A stretch of DNA of 64,000 bases from Spirosoma linguale DSM 74. Lineage in GTDB: Bacteria; Bacteroidota; Bacteroidia; Cytophagales; Spirosomataceae. Positions 9,415 through 18,552 of this stretch are shown in pieces; the stretch's first letter is position 1; the number at the start of each line of letters is the position of its first letter. The translations under genes and the position numbers were made by a program. The stretch is from NCBI GenBank assembly GCA_000024525.1, contig CP001769.1:2652001-2716000 (forward strand), given 5' to 3'. Below the pieces are notes generated by a model that ran no database searches, was not told where the DNA came from, and saw nothing but the letters and a program-made list of their open reading frames with translations.

Positions 9415-9477
9415 CAAAAAATTTAAAAGAAGTATCTTTACCAGCCTTGATAATCAAGGTTGTTGAAAAGAAAAGGG

Positions 9478-9515
9478 GACTGGAAAGGCCGCGCTTGAGC
9501 GCGGCCTTTCCAGTC
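9478..9515. terminator. Perfect 17-bp stem terminator between convergent genes
   Basis: GACTGGAAAGGCCGCGC and its exact reverse complement flank a TTGA loop. The hairpin lies between the plus-strand cupin and the minus-strand methyltransferase, so a bidirectional terminator is the simplest reading. No long T-tract follows on the plus strand. The rest of 9311-9635 holds repeat copy A and nothing that reads as a gene. Confidence 0.65.
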
Positions 9516-9635
9516 TTATAAGATGCGTTACTAATTCTATCAGCTCGCTTGAGCGTCCCTCGAACAGAGCGAATTATGAGAATAGTATTTCTCTTCTATC
9601 CCAAGCAATCGCTTCGTTTCCTAAGCAATAGGGGC

Positions 9636-10217
9636 CTATTCTCCTACTTTGACGGCATGATAATAATGGTTTTCCCCTTCATCGTCGAATTCTTCAACCA
9701 GAATGAGTGCGGATGCCGCTAGTAACAACTTATATTGCTCGGCTCCCAGAGAGATGGACTCCTGTCCAGTCATCATATCCGTCCACTTAGCGGCTTGAGC
9801 GGGAGCCGTAAACAAGAGCTTGCCACCGGTTGGCAAAGCAGCCGCTGCTTTTTGTAGCACCAATTGCTGTACTTCCATGGGTAAGATAAACAACAGGCCC
9901 CAAGCGATAATGGCCTCAAAATGGCGGTTGAAAAATAAAGAATCTTCCACCCCTTCGCAGGCAGCAGGCAAAGCGGGGAAATTGAGTTGGAAGGTTTGGA
10001 TCATGGTTGGGGAAGCATCAAGGCCATAAACATTCATGCCTTCCTCCAGCAATAGTTTAGCAATTGGCATCCCTGAACCGCAGCCCAAGTCGAGCACCGT
10101 AGCGTTTGGGGGCAATGTTTTGGCCCAATCCCGAACCGATGATGAGCCAATGGCTTGGGTGCGAGTCATGATAAAACGAGCCGCGATCTCTTCATACCCG
10201 TTTGATTTATCCATCAC
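9636..10217 (-). CDS. Class I SAM-dependent methyltransferase
   Basis: A 193-residue methyltransferase of the Methyltransf_25/11 type. Motif I is VLDLGCGSGMPIAKLL near residues 40-55, then an acidic residue at the end of strand 2 (YGLDAS), and a motif IV-like stretch (IIAWGLLFILP). The C-terminus is short, with no added domain. The substrate cannot be deduced; small-molecule O- or N-methylation is usual for this size. The gene stands alone, facing the cupin gene across a strong hairpin, with a PhyH-type dioxygenase gene upstream on the same strand about 220 bp away. Confidence 0.88.
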   Translation of the reverse strand: MMDKSNGYEEIAARFIMTRTQAIGSSSVRDWAKTLPPNATVLDLGCGSGMPIAKLLLEEGMNVYGLDASPTMIQTFQLNFPALPAACEGVEDSLFFNRHFEAIIAWGLLFILPMEVQQLVLQKAAAALPTGGKLLFTAPAQAAKWTDMMTGQESISLGAEQYKLLLAASALILVEEFDDEGENHYYHAVKVGE

Positions 10218-10381
10218 GTTCCAATTAAGAATAGCGGAGAGCGATTGAATCTCCCTATAGCTAGAAACCCAGCGTATTTTGAGAATCTATTATTTATTTC
10301 AGGCTTACCTGTAGTTACTGCTGAGGTGGCTGATTATTGGTGATTGAACTGACTAATTGCTCTGTTTCAATTTATAAAAAA

Positions 10382-10420
10382 TCCTGTGTTCTACCTTACA
10401 ATGAAGGTTTGAACACAGGA
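10382..10420 (-). terminator. Terminator of the PhyH-type gene
   Basis: TCCTGTGTTC and GAACACAGGA form a perfect 10-bp stem with a 19-base loop, 20 bases beyond the stop codon of the minus-strand dioxygenase gene. On the minus strand it is followed by AATTTTTTATAAA, a usable T-rich tail. Confidence 0.6.
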
Positions 10421-10440
10421 CTGCTGTTCGCCCAACTTTT

Positions 10441-11217
10441 CTACAGCGCCATACGAATGGCCGCTTCCACAGGCCAATAGCCTTTTGGCGAATCCACAAG
10501 CACTAACTCATCCTGTAGTAATAGGGGCGGCTGGGCTAAAAATCTGGGCTCAGTGCCTCGATGCGCCTGGGCGGCATGTGCCAAAAAGGGATGGCATAGA
10601 TACACCGTACCCGCTTTACCCGTCGCAATGATCGGCTCCCCTTTGGGCAATGCCGACAGTTTACTAGCCAACTCCATGAACGATAATCCTTCTTCACCTG
10701 CGGAGGACAGTAAGCGGGCTACCTCCAGATGGGAGCCGATGCGAATGCAGGTAGGCGCATCGGCCTGGGTGACGTCCGAAAAAAGAAATAACATCAGCAA
10801 GCCCCTTCCTTTCGAGCGCACATTAATGCGCCACTCCAAATAATTCGTGGGGTCGGCTCCAGCAAAACTAGCATCGACATGCCAACCCGTATCATTGGGT
10901 TGTTCATCCGAGGGAAAACGAATAGGAAAAGTGCCTATACTTTGAGGGGGTATCCAACGCCCCGGTCCCACCAATTGGTCGAATGCTTTGTGCAAACTGG
11001 CTGTATTAGCCGCCCGAACAAAGGGCGGCTGAGTATACATGCCTAGCCGAATAACGGGCTTGGTCCAACTGGTAGGATCCTGTGGGTCGACTGGCATATC
11101 CTGCCAAAGGATATGCCTAACCTGGTGAGCAGTCTCTTTAGAGAATGCGTTATCCAGGCGCACAAAACCCATGTGAATAAATTGTTCGATTTGCTCTTTG
11201 GTTAATCCTTCCTGCAT
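10441..11217 (-). CDS. Phytanoyl-CoA dioxygenase (PhyH) family protein
   Basis: Predicted Fe(II)/2-oxoglutarate-dependent oxygenase of 258 residues. The double-stranded beta-helix iron motif HxD is GWHVDASF with His113 and Asp115. The distal part (YLCHPFLAHAAQAHRG, then EPRF) supplies the second His, probably His214, and the Arg that binds 2-oxoglutarate near 225. These proteins hydroxylate varied small molecules, so the substrate is unknown. No signal peptide. It is transcribed towards the methyltransferase gene, separated by its own terminator-like hairpin. Confidence 0.85.
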   Translation of the reverse strand: MQEGLTKEQIEQFIHMGFVRLDNAFSKETAHQVRHILWQDMPVDPQDPTSWTKPVIRLGMYTQPPFVRAANTASLHKAFDQLVGPGRWIPPQSIGTFPIRFPSDEQPNDTGWHVDASFAGADPTNYLEWRINVRSKGRGLLMLFLFSDVTQADAPTCIRIGSHLEVARLLSSAGEEGLSFMELASKLSALPKGEPIIATGKAGTVYLCHPFLAHAAQAHRGTEPRFLAQPPLLLQDELVLVDSPKGYWPVEAAIRMAL

Positions 11218-11554
11218 GAGTACAAACGAATATGAGAGAGTGTATGTACCTGACAGAAGCCAATGAGTGGCCGCAGCGACAAGGCTATTATGGTTTCCAC
11301 TAGTATTATAATTTACTAGTTGACAAGTGTGCTTGTCTAATCTGTCAAGTATGGTTTATGAAAATTTCTTCTGAGAAGCCAATAGGAAGTTGGGCCTTTC
11401 AAGAAAGGCATGATGTCATGGTAACATCAGGAAGGGTCACTATAACATGGGTGTCATCCTCATGGAACAAAGGTACTACTTATTTAATGTCGGCAAATAG
11501 GGTCCCACGGTCTAGTAGTGAGTAGGGCTTGTTTTAAGAGATGTTGTAGCCTCA
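11218..11554. other. Intergenic stretch without recognisable gene
   Basis: The first part of the 590-bp gap between the PhyH gene and the serine hydrolase gene. I read no domain in any frame. It contains a small hairpin (GACAAG/CTTGTC around 11320-11335) and is otherwise AT-rich. It presumably includes the promoter of the minus-strand PhyH gene. Confidence 0.5.
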
Positions 11555-11601
11555 AAACAGTATTTATAGCCTAAGTACGAACCTTTAGGCTAATACTGTT
11601 T
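11555..11601. repeat. Imperfect inverted repeat next to repeat copy B
   Basis: AAACAGTATTTATAGCCTAA and TTAGGCTAATACTGTTT pair over about 17 bp with a small bulge in the left arm. It directly abuts dispersed repeat copy B. Could be a hairpin of the repeat element or an independent palindrome. Confidence 0.5.
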
Positions 11602-11605
11602 CATA

Positions 11606-11679
11606 AAAAGCCCCAATCACGAAGCATCACATATCTAAAAGCTAATTCGTCTCAAGGAGGAGCATTTTCTGAGACTGAT
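11606..11679 (+). repeat. Dispersed intergenic repeat, copy B
   Basis: Starts AAAAGCCCCAATCACGAAGCA and ends TTCGTCTCAAGGAGGAGCAT then TTTCTGAGA. It shares the order of blocks with the other copies: AAAGCCC, GAAGCA, TTCGTCTCA, GGAGCATT, TGAGA. It lies between two minus-strand genes. Nothing gene-like was seen in 11680-11807. Confidence 0.6.
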
Positions 11680-11807
11680 ATATGTACCAGTACTTTAGGA
11701 GGGATCTTCGCCTAATCGGAGTTTCGTTGGAACGAAGTTAACAACCAAGCCAGACCGCTGTGGTGGCCTAGAAGGCAGTTCTCAACTAGTTAATATTAGC
11801 AGCTTAT

Positions 11808-13439
11808 TTAATGCTTTTCAAATAACAATCCGGCAGTATCTCCGCTGGCATACTCCAGGGCAGTAATCTTGCCCTTCTCACTTCTAATTGCCACAAAATG
11901 ATCCACAAAAAACAGATCTGTGTAAAGATCGTTTGCACCGACTGTCCGCAATTCATGACGGCCATGACGATTATTACTCAGCCAAAGACGACCCTTGCTA
12001 AGCGAAATGGTAAAATTAAAATCTACTTCGGTAGTTGAATAGGACCCAATAAAATCCTTTAGTACCGCTTTTTCAGTAGAAGGAATAGTCCGGTAGACAG
12101 CAGCCGCATTAGGGCCTGGTTTTTCGACCTCCAGACCGTACCCCTTTGCGACCTTAATAAAGTGGTAGTGTGATTGCGGATTCGCTATTTGCCGAAAGCG
12201 GTGATCGGTATGGCTCGATAATTCTAGGTCACCATCAAATAATTTGCCTTCTTTTAAGGTGATATGGATTTGTGACCCGCTATGCGTAATATAATCGCCT
12301 GCCAGTTCCGCCGGTATAACAACGGTTTTTCTTGTTTCTGTTGGCCAGTTGGCAGCAGGAGGTAAAGGTAACAGCACACCCAGGATGGCCTCCATCGCTC
12401 GGTTGGTCTTTGGTCCATCATCACCGTTGGTCAGGATAATAATGCCCAGTTTAGGCTGGGGATAGATGGCCATAAAATTTTTGTAACCCGCCAGCGCACC
12501 CTTATGCATCAGTCTACGATAGTGTCCATACTGGTCCGGTATGATTCCCATCGCATAAGCGAGTGGATGGCCGTTGTTGAGTCGGCCTGGTGTAGTCAAC
12601 AGTTGGAACAAGGCACTGTCTTTTTCGTTTAATTGATACAGATGACGCATCCATTTAGCCATATCACTGACCGAACTGAACAGGCCACCATCCCCCTGCG
12701 TGTAAATATTGTGACTAACATTACCATAAGCGCTCGCTACACCTGCGTACGAATTAGCCCGATTCTTAATGATCTCAGTAGAGCTACGCACGAACCGACT
12801 GCTGTTCATTTGTAAGGGGCGGAAGATCGCCGAATCGGCAAAGGCCGCCAACGATTTTCCACTGACTTTGGACAGGATTTCAGCCAGCAAAATGTAATTG
12901 GTATTACAATAGGAAAACTTTTCCCCGGGTGGGAAGTTGAGCGTTCGCTGTTTTTTGATCAGGCCCAGTGCCATTTCTTGAGAAAGCTGCCCGTCCAGGT
13001 TAAAACCAACAAAAGGCAAAAGGGTAAACTGATCCCGTAAACCGCTGGTATGATAGAGCAAGTTTGCTACCGAAATCTTCCTTCCGTAGTCTGGTAGCCA
13101 AGGCAAGTAGGTTCGCACATCGTCATCTGGTTTTAGGTTGCCATCCCGGATCAATAGAGCAAGGCAGTAGCCGGTAAATTGTTTAGCCAGTGAGGCAAGG
13201 TAATACACACTCTGAGGAGAATTTGGCACGGCATCTTCTAAGTTGGCCAGGCCAAACCCCCGGCTGTAAAGGATTGAATCGTTGCGGCTAATTGCAACGG
13301 CGCACCCGGGACCTTGGCCGGTCTGCCATTCGGCAAGAATACTGTCAATTTGTTGACTGGTTTTTTGGGGTGCTACCTGGCCAAAGCAGGCCAAATGTCC
13401 AACAAGAAGGGCTAGCAGTAAAGCAGATGAATGAGTCAT
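11808..13439 (-). CDS. Serine hydrolase, beta-lactamase class C / CubicO type, secreted
   Basis: Exported penicillin-binding-protein-like esterase or peptidase. A signal peptide occupies roughly residues 1-20 (ALLLALLVGHLACFG). The active-site motifs are SLAK with Ser83 and Lys86, YCN (in FSYCNTNY) near 175, and an HKG triad variant (LMHKGALAGY) near 313. The 543-residue length includes a C-terminal region of about 180 residues beyond the catalytic domain with a beta-rich look, as often seen in Bacteroidota members. Such enzymes cleave D-Ala peptides, esters or beta-lactams; the substrate is unknown. An AraC regulator gene lies just upstream on the same strand, which may control it. Confidence 0.9.
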   Translation of the reverse strand: MTHSSALLLALLVGHLACFGQVAPQKTSQQIDSILAEWQTGQGPGCAVAISRNDSILYSRGFGLANLEDAVPNSPQSVYYLASLAKQFTGYCLALLIRDGNLKPDDDVRTYLPWLPDYGRKISVANLLYHTSGLRDQFTLLPFVGFNLDGQLSQEMALGLIKKQRTLNFPPGEKFSYCNTNYILLAEILSKVSGKSLAAFADSAIFRPLQMNSSRFVRSSTEIIKNRANSYAGVASAYGNVSHNIYTQGDGGLFSSVSDMAKWMRHLYQLNEKDSALFQLLTTPGRLNNGHPLAYAMGIIPDQYGHYRRLMHKGALAGYKNFMAIYPQPKLGIIILTNGDDGPKTNRAMEAILGVLLPLPPAANWPTETRKTVVIPAELAGDYITHSGSQIHITLKEGKLFDGDLELSSHTDHRFRQIANPQSHYHFIKVAKGYGLEVEKPGPNAAAVYRTIPSTEKAVLKDFIGSYSTTEVDFNFTISLSKGRLWLSNNRHGRHELRTVGANDLYTDLFFVDHFVAIRSEKGKITALEYASGDTAGLLFEKH

Positions 13440-13493
13440 GATAGCTCAAAACTAGACACCTTCCGGGACAATAAATTGTATAGATTTAGCCCC

Positions 13494-14288
13494 TTACGAA
13501 CGTATCCCTTTAGGAAGTAGGCCGGTCTGTTCTTTAAAGGCGCGAATAAAATGGCTTTGATCGGAGAAGCCGCAGCGATAAGCGATCTCGGCCAGTGGTC
13601 TATTGGTCGTAGTAAGCAAACCAATGGCTCGCTCAATCTTTACCCTTCTGCGGTATTCACCAAGGCTGGTGCCAAAATACCGCAAAAAATAGCGAGACAT
13701 GGTCACCGGATGTACACGGGCTATATGAGCGATTTCAGTTAAGCTGATTGTTTCCTGCCACCGATCGTGTAGGAGCTCTCGGACTTGAAACAACCAACCA
13801 GGGAGGGTTGATTCGGTCTTAAGCCATCCTGACGCGGCAGCCAGCAATAGCATTTGCACACTCTCATTAAAGGAGTCATCTAGATGAATTAACTCTTTAT
13901 ACAGCCGTACCATTAACAAGCCATTAGCCGGTCCATTTTTACGAATATTTTCGGCTATTATCTGCTCATTGAGGTCATATCGACGAAAAAAGCTCGCTTC
14001 TAGCTCCAGATTGATATTCTTGCAGAACTGGCTGAGTGGAGTAACTTGATGGACCTCTTGTCCATGCATAAAGGATATCTGTTCGGGCGCTGTCCTGTCG
14101 GAAAAGAGCGTTTTGCGTCGTACCTGCATGGTACCTTTTAACACAAAGCTTAAGTGCGGGTTTCGATGGGAATGTAGGGTACTGGTGCCAAGTACCTTCT
14201 GGTAAGTAGTTAGTCCAACCAAAACGTCATCAGCAGGGTAAATGCGATTCGTTTCGCTTAAATAGTGCCCTTTCTGCAGTTCCACCAT
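13494..14288 (-). CDS. AraC family transcriptional regulator
   Basis: 264 residues. The N-terminal half reads as a cupin-like sensor domain (STLHSHRNPHLSFVLKG). The C-terminal two-helix-turn-helix domain is clear: LTEIAHIARVHPVTMSRYF, then PLAEIAYRCGFSDQSHFIRA followed by FKEQTGLLPKG. It is transcribed towards the serine hydrolase gene with a gap of 54 bp, so co-transcription or direct control of that gene is likely. The ligand is unknown. Confidence 0.9.
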   Translation of the reverse strand: MVELQKGHYLSETNRIYPADDVLVGLTTYQKVLGTSTLHSHRNPHLSFVLKGTMQVRRKTLFSDRTAPEQISFMHGQEVHQVTPLSQFCKNINLELEASFFRRYDLNEQIIAENIRKNGPANGLLMVRLYKELIHLDDSFNESVQMLLLAAASGWLKTESTLPGWLFQVRELLHDRWQETISLTEIAHIARVHPVTMSRYFLRYFGTSLGEYRRRVKIERAIGLLTTTNRPLAEIAYRCGFSDQSHFIRAFKEQTGLLPKGIRS

Positions 14289-14371
14289 AATTCTTATACG
14301 ATAACGAAGCGAGGGCCAATTCAGGCATAGGCTGGCTAAGGTAATTTCGAACTCTGTTGTTTTCGTCTTTT

Positions 14372-14441
14372 AAATGCCCATTTCTTCAAGGCAGATACGT
14401 GAAGGCTTTCCCGTCTCATATAGGAGCATTTAGTGAGAATG
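14372..14441 (+). repeat. Dispersed intergenic repeat, copy C
   Basis: AAATGCCCATTTCTTCAAGG then CAGATACGTGAAGGCTTTCC and CGTCTCATATAGGAGCATTT then AGTGAGAATG. Same block order as the other copies. It lies between the AraC gene and the histidine kinase gene, both on the minus strand. Confidence 0.65.
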
Positions 14442-14517
14442 TTTTTTTTAGTAAATGAGTATATCTTAAAAAGGCCGCCTAACCGAAGAATGGAAAAACT
14501 CCGCTCTGCGGAATGAG

Positions 14518-16569
14518 CTACGCAGGCAGGTAAATCGTAAAGGTGGCGCCCTGACCCGGTTGGCTGGTGGCCGTAATCGCCCCCCCATGATTGGCCACCA
14601 CCTTCTCACAGATCGCCAGGCCAATGCCCGTACCCGCGTAGGCGCTCTTGCCGTGCAGCCGCTGGAAGATTTGGAAGATGCGGTCCACATACTGCTCCTC
14701 AAAGCCAATGCCATTGTCAATCACCTCAATCTGGTAGTAGGCCTCCACCTGCCGGGCAGGCTTGACCCCCGCCGGTAGCTCATGCCTGATGACCCGTTCC
14801 GACTTCACCTGAATCACCGGAGGCGTATCCCTACGGCGAAACTTGAGGGCATTGCCCAGTAGATTCTGAAATAATTGGCCTAACTGCCGGGCGTCCCCCT
14901 CGACCACCGGTAAGGGTGCTACCTCAATCCGGGCTTGGGTCTCCGTCCGAAGCAGGTCTATATCGCTTAAAACGTCTCTCACCACTTGCGCCAACGAGAC
15001 GGGTATCCGAGTATCCTGCTGGTTAGCAATCTGGGAAAAGTTCAGCAGAGCTTTGATCAATACGGACATGCGAGCGGCCGCCGATTGCATCCGCTCCAAA
15101 TAAACCAACGCCTCACCACTCGTCTGGGCATACTGACTCTTTAGCAAATCGCCAAACTGCTGGATCTTGCGCAGGGGCTCCTGCAGGTCGTGACTGGCCA
15201 CGTAGGCAAACTGCTGTAAGTTCTCGTTGGAGCGTTGCAAGTCGACAACGGACGCTTGTAATTGCTGAGTCCGCTGTTGGACCTGTTGTTCCAGTTTGGT
15301 GGACAGCTCACGGTAGCCCGCTTCGCTGTGAAGCAGGGCTTCTTCGGCCAGTTTACGGTCATCTATATCGACCGAGGCGCCAAACCAGCGCGTAATGGCC
15401 CCCGTCTGCGGATCCCGGTAGGGCTCCGCCCGCACCAGAAACCAACGATACGTCCCGGCGGCCGACTGGATACGGTGCTCCACCTGGTAAGCAAGGCCCT
15501 GTTGACGGGCTTGCGCAAAAGCGGCCAGGGTGAGCGGTCGGTCCTGAGGATGGATAAAGCGGTGGGTCACTTCTTCAGCGGTCAGGGGCTGGCTGGTGGC
15601 CCCGGTGTAGTGATACCAGGGTTTATTAAAGAACTCATTCCGTCCGTCCGCATCAAACCACCAAATGATTTGGGGTATTGTATCGGCCATGAGTCGAAAC
15701 TGCGTTTCTGACTCGCGCAGGGCTTCTTCGGCTACCTTGCGGTCGGTGATGTCAATCGCCGATCCCACCAGGCGGTTCGCCTGGCGAGGCATGCCCCTAA
15801 AGAACATTTGCCCCCGAATGGAAAGCCATCGGGTCTGACCGCTGGGCTGAATGACCCGAATGTCCTGCCGCAGTTGACCGTTTCCCACAGGGTCGGCAGC
15901 CTGCTTGACTGCCTGCATGTAAGCGGGAACATCCTGGGGGTGAATCAACGAGTTGAGCGCCGCCGTCAAATTCAGCGTCCCCTCAGGTGGCAAGCCGAAC
16001 AGCTGAAGCATCTGCTCATCGGGCTCCCCCCGATCTTCCTCCACGTACCACACGTAGGTGCCCATAGCCGCTGCCATAAGGCTTTCTTCACTTTTACGGC
16101 GCGTTTGTTCGGCTCGTTTGCGGTCTTGGATGTCCAGGTTGAGGCCAATCCATTTCCCCACGGTGCCGTCGGCTTGGTACACGGGTATGGCCCTTACGTT
16201 GGTCCATTGCCAGGAGCCATCGGGACTGGCAATCCGAAATTCAGCGTTGACCGGCGTTCGGTGGCGGACGGCTTGCTGCCATTGACTCAGGGCATAGTCC
16301 CGGTCATGGGGGTGCACCGCGCTTCCCCAACCTTCTCCCAGCCAATCCCCTAGGCTCTGGCCCGTGTAAGCGCGCCAGGTAGGCGAATCGACTCTGACCT
16401 GGCCGTTGGCATCGGTCTCCCAGACGGCCTGGGCAAGGGGTTCAATCAAGGCCCACAGCTCATGAGCCGTTAGAAAGCCCTTCTCTAGTGAGCCCGTGCC
16501 GACTGGCTGGGTTAGTAGGATTTGGCTCTTCGTATGGTTAGCTTTTTTTGGCATGGGCTCATTGACCAA
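14518..16569 (-). CDS. PAS-domain sensor histidine kinase
   Basis: Soluble multi-PAS hybrid-type sensor kinase, 683 residues, with no transmembrane segment. Three PAS/PAC repeats occupy roughly residues 30-150, 160-280 and 285-410, each closing with a DIxDRKxAEEAL-like motif. A coiled-coil rich in Gln follows. The HisKA domain has the H-box YVASHDLQEPLRK, and the HATPase domain has the N-box LLGNALKFRR, the G1 motif DNGIGF and a GTGIGLAICEKVV G2 box. No receiver domain and no adjacent response regulator gene were seen, so it is probably an orphan kinase. The type resembles light- or redox-sensing bacteriophytochrome-like kinases without the chromophore domain; the signal is unknown. Confidence 0.92.
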   Translation of the reverse strand: MVNEPMPKKANHTKSQILLTQPVGTGSLEKGFLTAHELWALIEPLAQAVWETDANGQVRVDSPTWRAYTGQSLGDWLGEGWGSAVHPHDRDYALSQWQQAVRHRTPVNAEFRIASPDGSWQWTNVRAIPVYQADGTVGKWIGLNLDIQDRKRAEQTRRKSEESLMAAAMGTYVWYVEEDRGEPDEQMLQLFGLPPEGTLNLTAALNSLIHPQDVPAYMQAVKQAADPVGNGQLRQDIRVIQPSGQTRWLSIRGQMFFRGMPRQANRLVGSAIDITDRKVAEEALRESETQFRLMADTIPQIIWWFDADGRNEFFNKPWYHYTGATSQPLTAEEVTHRFIHPQDRPLTLAAFAQARQQGLAYQVEHRIQSAAGTYRWFLVRAEPYRDPQTGAITRWFGASVDIDDRKLAEEALLHSEAGYRELSTKLEQQVQQRTQQLQASVVDLQRSNENLQQFAYVASHDLQEPLRKIQQFGDLLKSQYAQTSGEALVYLERMQSAAARMSVLIKALLNFSQIANQQDTRIPVSLAQVVRDVLSDIDLLRTETQARIEVAPLPVVEGDARQLGQLFQNLLGNALKFRRRDTPPVIQVKSERVIRHELPAGVKPARQVEAYYQIEVIDNGIGFEEQYVDRIFQIFQRLHGKSAYAGTGIGLAICEKVVANHGGAITATSQPGQGATFTIYLPA

Positions 16570-16772
16570 TGGGCTGGGTAAAGCTAGCCTTGATTGGCCA
16601 CCACCGGGCTTTAGCGGTCTACGGTTTTGTTCACGCTTGTCGGTAGTGATTCCCTAAGTGAAACGGTTGGGGGTCTAATTAGTTTCTTTGGTGGCGAATA
16701 CGACCAGTAAATGAGCGTTTTTTCGAGACAATGATTTTAAATATCTCTCCAGTTCAATCAGTCGCATACCTG

Positions 16773-17558
16773 TTAACCTTTCTCCTTTTTGAGCTGGTAA
16801 AGCAGATACCCCGTTACCGTGATCAGTATAAACCAGGCGAGCGAAATGTAGGTCAAACCAGTCACTGAAACTGTCAGCCCACCTTTGCCCGTGCTGTGCA
16901 GATACCGCTGGATCACATACGTATAAGGAAAAATAAGCGCATACCGCCAAGATAACATAGATAAAGCGCTGACCCAACCTATAAACCCGATCCCGACTGG
17001 AACCAAGAAATTTTTATAGAACAAACTGATCGTATACTGGCTGACAACGATTGGCAGCAGGCAAATAAAGTACGATAGGTCCTCGTTCAGGAATTGACCG
17101 ATCAGACTGAAAGACAACGCCTGGATTTTCGTTCCGGTCAATAAAGCTGGAAGGTATCCGGAAATTAGGACGCCTACAGTAAACAGTAAGATAAACTGCA
17201 ACAGCATCACCAGTATGACCGAAAGCTTGGTAAAATAAATGGTGCTTAGACGGAGCGGCAGGGTATGGACCTGTTTCCAGGTATTATTTTTAAATTCTAG
17301 TTGGGTTAGCAGACTTGTCAATAAAACAGCGCCGAGTGGCAGCAAAAATACCGCCATTGACTCCCATGCGCTTGACCAAAGGTGTTTCCAGAAGGCAGGA
17401 TCGGCATAAACAACCGTGAGGTAATCTTTGCGCATCAAGCGGGCGACAATAATCACGACGGGAGTAAAGAAAGCACCGGTAATGATCATGCGGGAAGCCA
17501 GGCTGCGCTTTCTTTTGAGCCACTCACTCTGGAACGTATAGATAAACATCAACTTCAT
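16773..17558 (-). CDS. ABC-2 type transporter permease
   Basis: Integral membrane protein of 261 residues with about six hydrophobic spans (for example LSVILVMLLQFILLFTVGVL and a closing WFILITVTGYLLYQL). This matches the permease of bacitracin/lantibiotic-type or gliding-type two-gene exporters. Its start codon overlaps the end of the ATP-binding gene by four bases (ATGA at 17555-17558), so the two proteins are made together and should form one exporter. Substrate unknown; antimicrobial-peptide or lipid self-protection would be typical for this pair. Confidence 0.85.
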   Translation of the reverse strand: MKLMFIYTFQSEWLKRKRSLASRMIITGAFFTPVVIIVARLMRKDYLTVVYADPAFWKHLWSSAWESMAVFLLPLGAVLLTSLLTQLEFKNNTWKQVHTLPLRLSTIYFTKLSVILVMLLQFILLFTVGVLISGYLPALLTGTKIQALSFSLIGQFLNEDLSYFICLLPIVVSQYTISLFYKNFLVPVGIGFIGWVSALSMLSWRYALIFPYTYVIQRYLHSTGKGGLTVSVTGLTYISLAWFILITVTGYLLYQLKKEKG

Positions 17559-18484
17559 GAGTTAGGACCAATTAAATGCATAAACAGGTGTTCAAGATCT
17601 TCCTGTTGGGTAGTGATCTGATAGAGATCCACCTCGTGTTGCACTAGTAGCCTACTCATTGCCGCGATGCTGTCAGCGGACAATAGCTTAGTATGTAGTT
17701 GCCGTTCGTCGATAAAGGCCGTATCGTCGAAAGGCTGAACGAGTTTTAATGCTCTTTCTGGATCACTAGTCGATAAAATGGTATACTGCATGGCTTGCGA
17801 TTGCAATTCATCGAGCCGCCCCTGAAAAAGGAGTTCACCTTTATGGATGATCCCAAGATGGGTAACCCGCCGTTCGATTTCGGCAAGCAAGTGAGACGAT
17901 ATAAAAATAGACAAGCCTTCCTGCCTGTTCAACGAGCGGAGCAATTCCCAGACCTCGATCATGCCGTTAGGATCCAGTCCGTTAGTCGGCTCATCCAGTA
18001 TCAATAGTTCCGGCGAATGCAAGAGCGAGGCCGCAATACCGAAGCGCTGCTTCATGCCGAGCGAAAACTTTCCGACCGGTTTGGCTCCAGTATGGTTCAG
18101 TCCTGTGATATCGAGTACGTATTGGATCCGTGATACTGGCGTGCGGTAAATTGATTGCAATATGCGCAGGTTTTCGGTAACCGTGAGATGGGCATAGAAA
18201 GAGGGCATTTCGATCAGGGAGCCAATCTTGCGCAAAATCGCTAGGCGGTTTGCCGCTAATGGCCTGCCGAAAATATTGATCTCGCCAGCCTGGCTTGTAA
18301 GCAGGCCAAGTACTAATCGCATGGTGGTTGTTTTTCCTGCACCGTTGGGCCCCAGGAAACCGTAAATACTGTGCTCTGGTACCTTTAGGTCAATTCCGGA
18401 TAGGATTCTTTGCTGCTGAGCATACTGATAGTATAGGCCCTTTGTTTCTAAACAATACATTCGTTTCTCGGTAAACTTCCCCAA
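17555..18484 (-). CDS. ABC transporter ATP-binding protein (BcrA/lantibiotic-export type)
   Basis: The nucleotide-binding domain has Walker A GPNGAGKTT, the signature FSLGMKQR, Walker B LLILDEPTNGLDPNG and the switch His in SSHLLAE. The C-terminal extension is typical of the DrrA/BcrA group. The start may be the Met at 18484 or the one seven codons later (MYCLETKG), which looks more usual for the family. It is coupled to the permease gene downstream. An AraC-type regulator with a membrane N-terminus lies upstream on the same strand. Confidence 0.9.
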   Translation of the reverse strand: MGKFTEKRMYCLETKGLYYQYAQQQRILSGIDLKVPEHSIYGFLGPNGAGKTTTMRLVLGLLTSQAGEINIFGRPLAANRLAILRKIGSLIEMPSFYAHLTVTENLRILQSIYRTPVSRIQYVLDITGLNHTGAKPVGKFSLGMKQRFGIAASLLHSPELLILDEPTNGLDPNGMIEVWELLRSLNRQEGLSIFISSHLLAEIERRVTHLGIIHKGELLFQGRLDELQSQAMQYTILSTSDPERALKLVQPFDDTAFIDERQLHTKLLSADSIAAMSRLLVQHEVDLYQITTQQEDLEHLFMHLIGPNS

Positions 18485-18552
18485 AAATCCGGTTAGTACA
18501 GGAACGATACTACTTAAAACACGTTTTGAGCGCTAATTTTTGACTTATGCAG

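Noticed and set aside
16675..16977. A 100-residue minus-strand reading frame next to the ABC permease gene
   Set aside because: It mostly overlaps the permease gene in another frame and has no recognisable motif; treated as a shadow.
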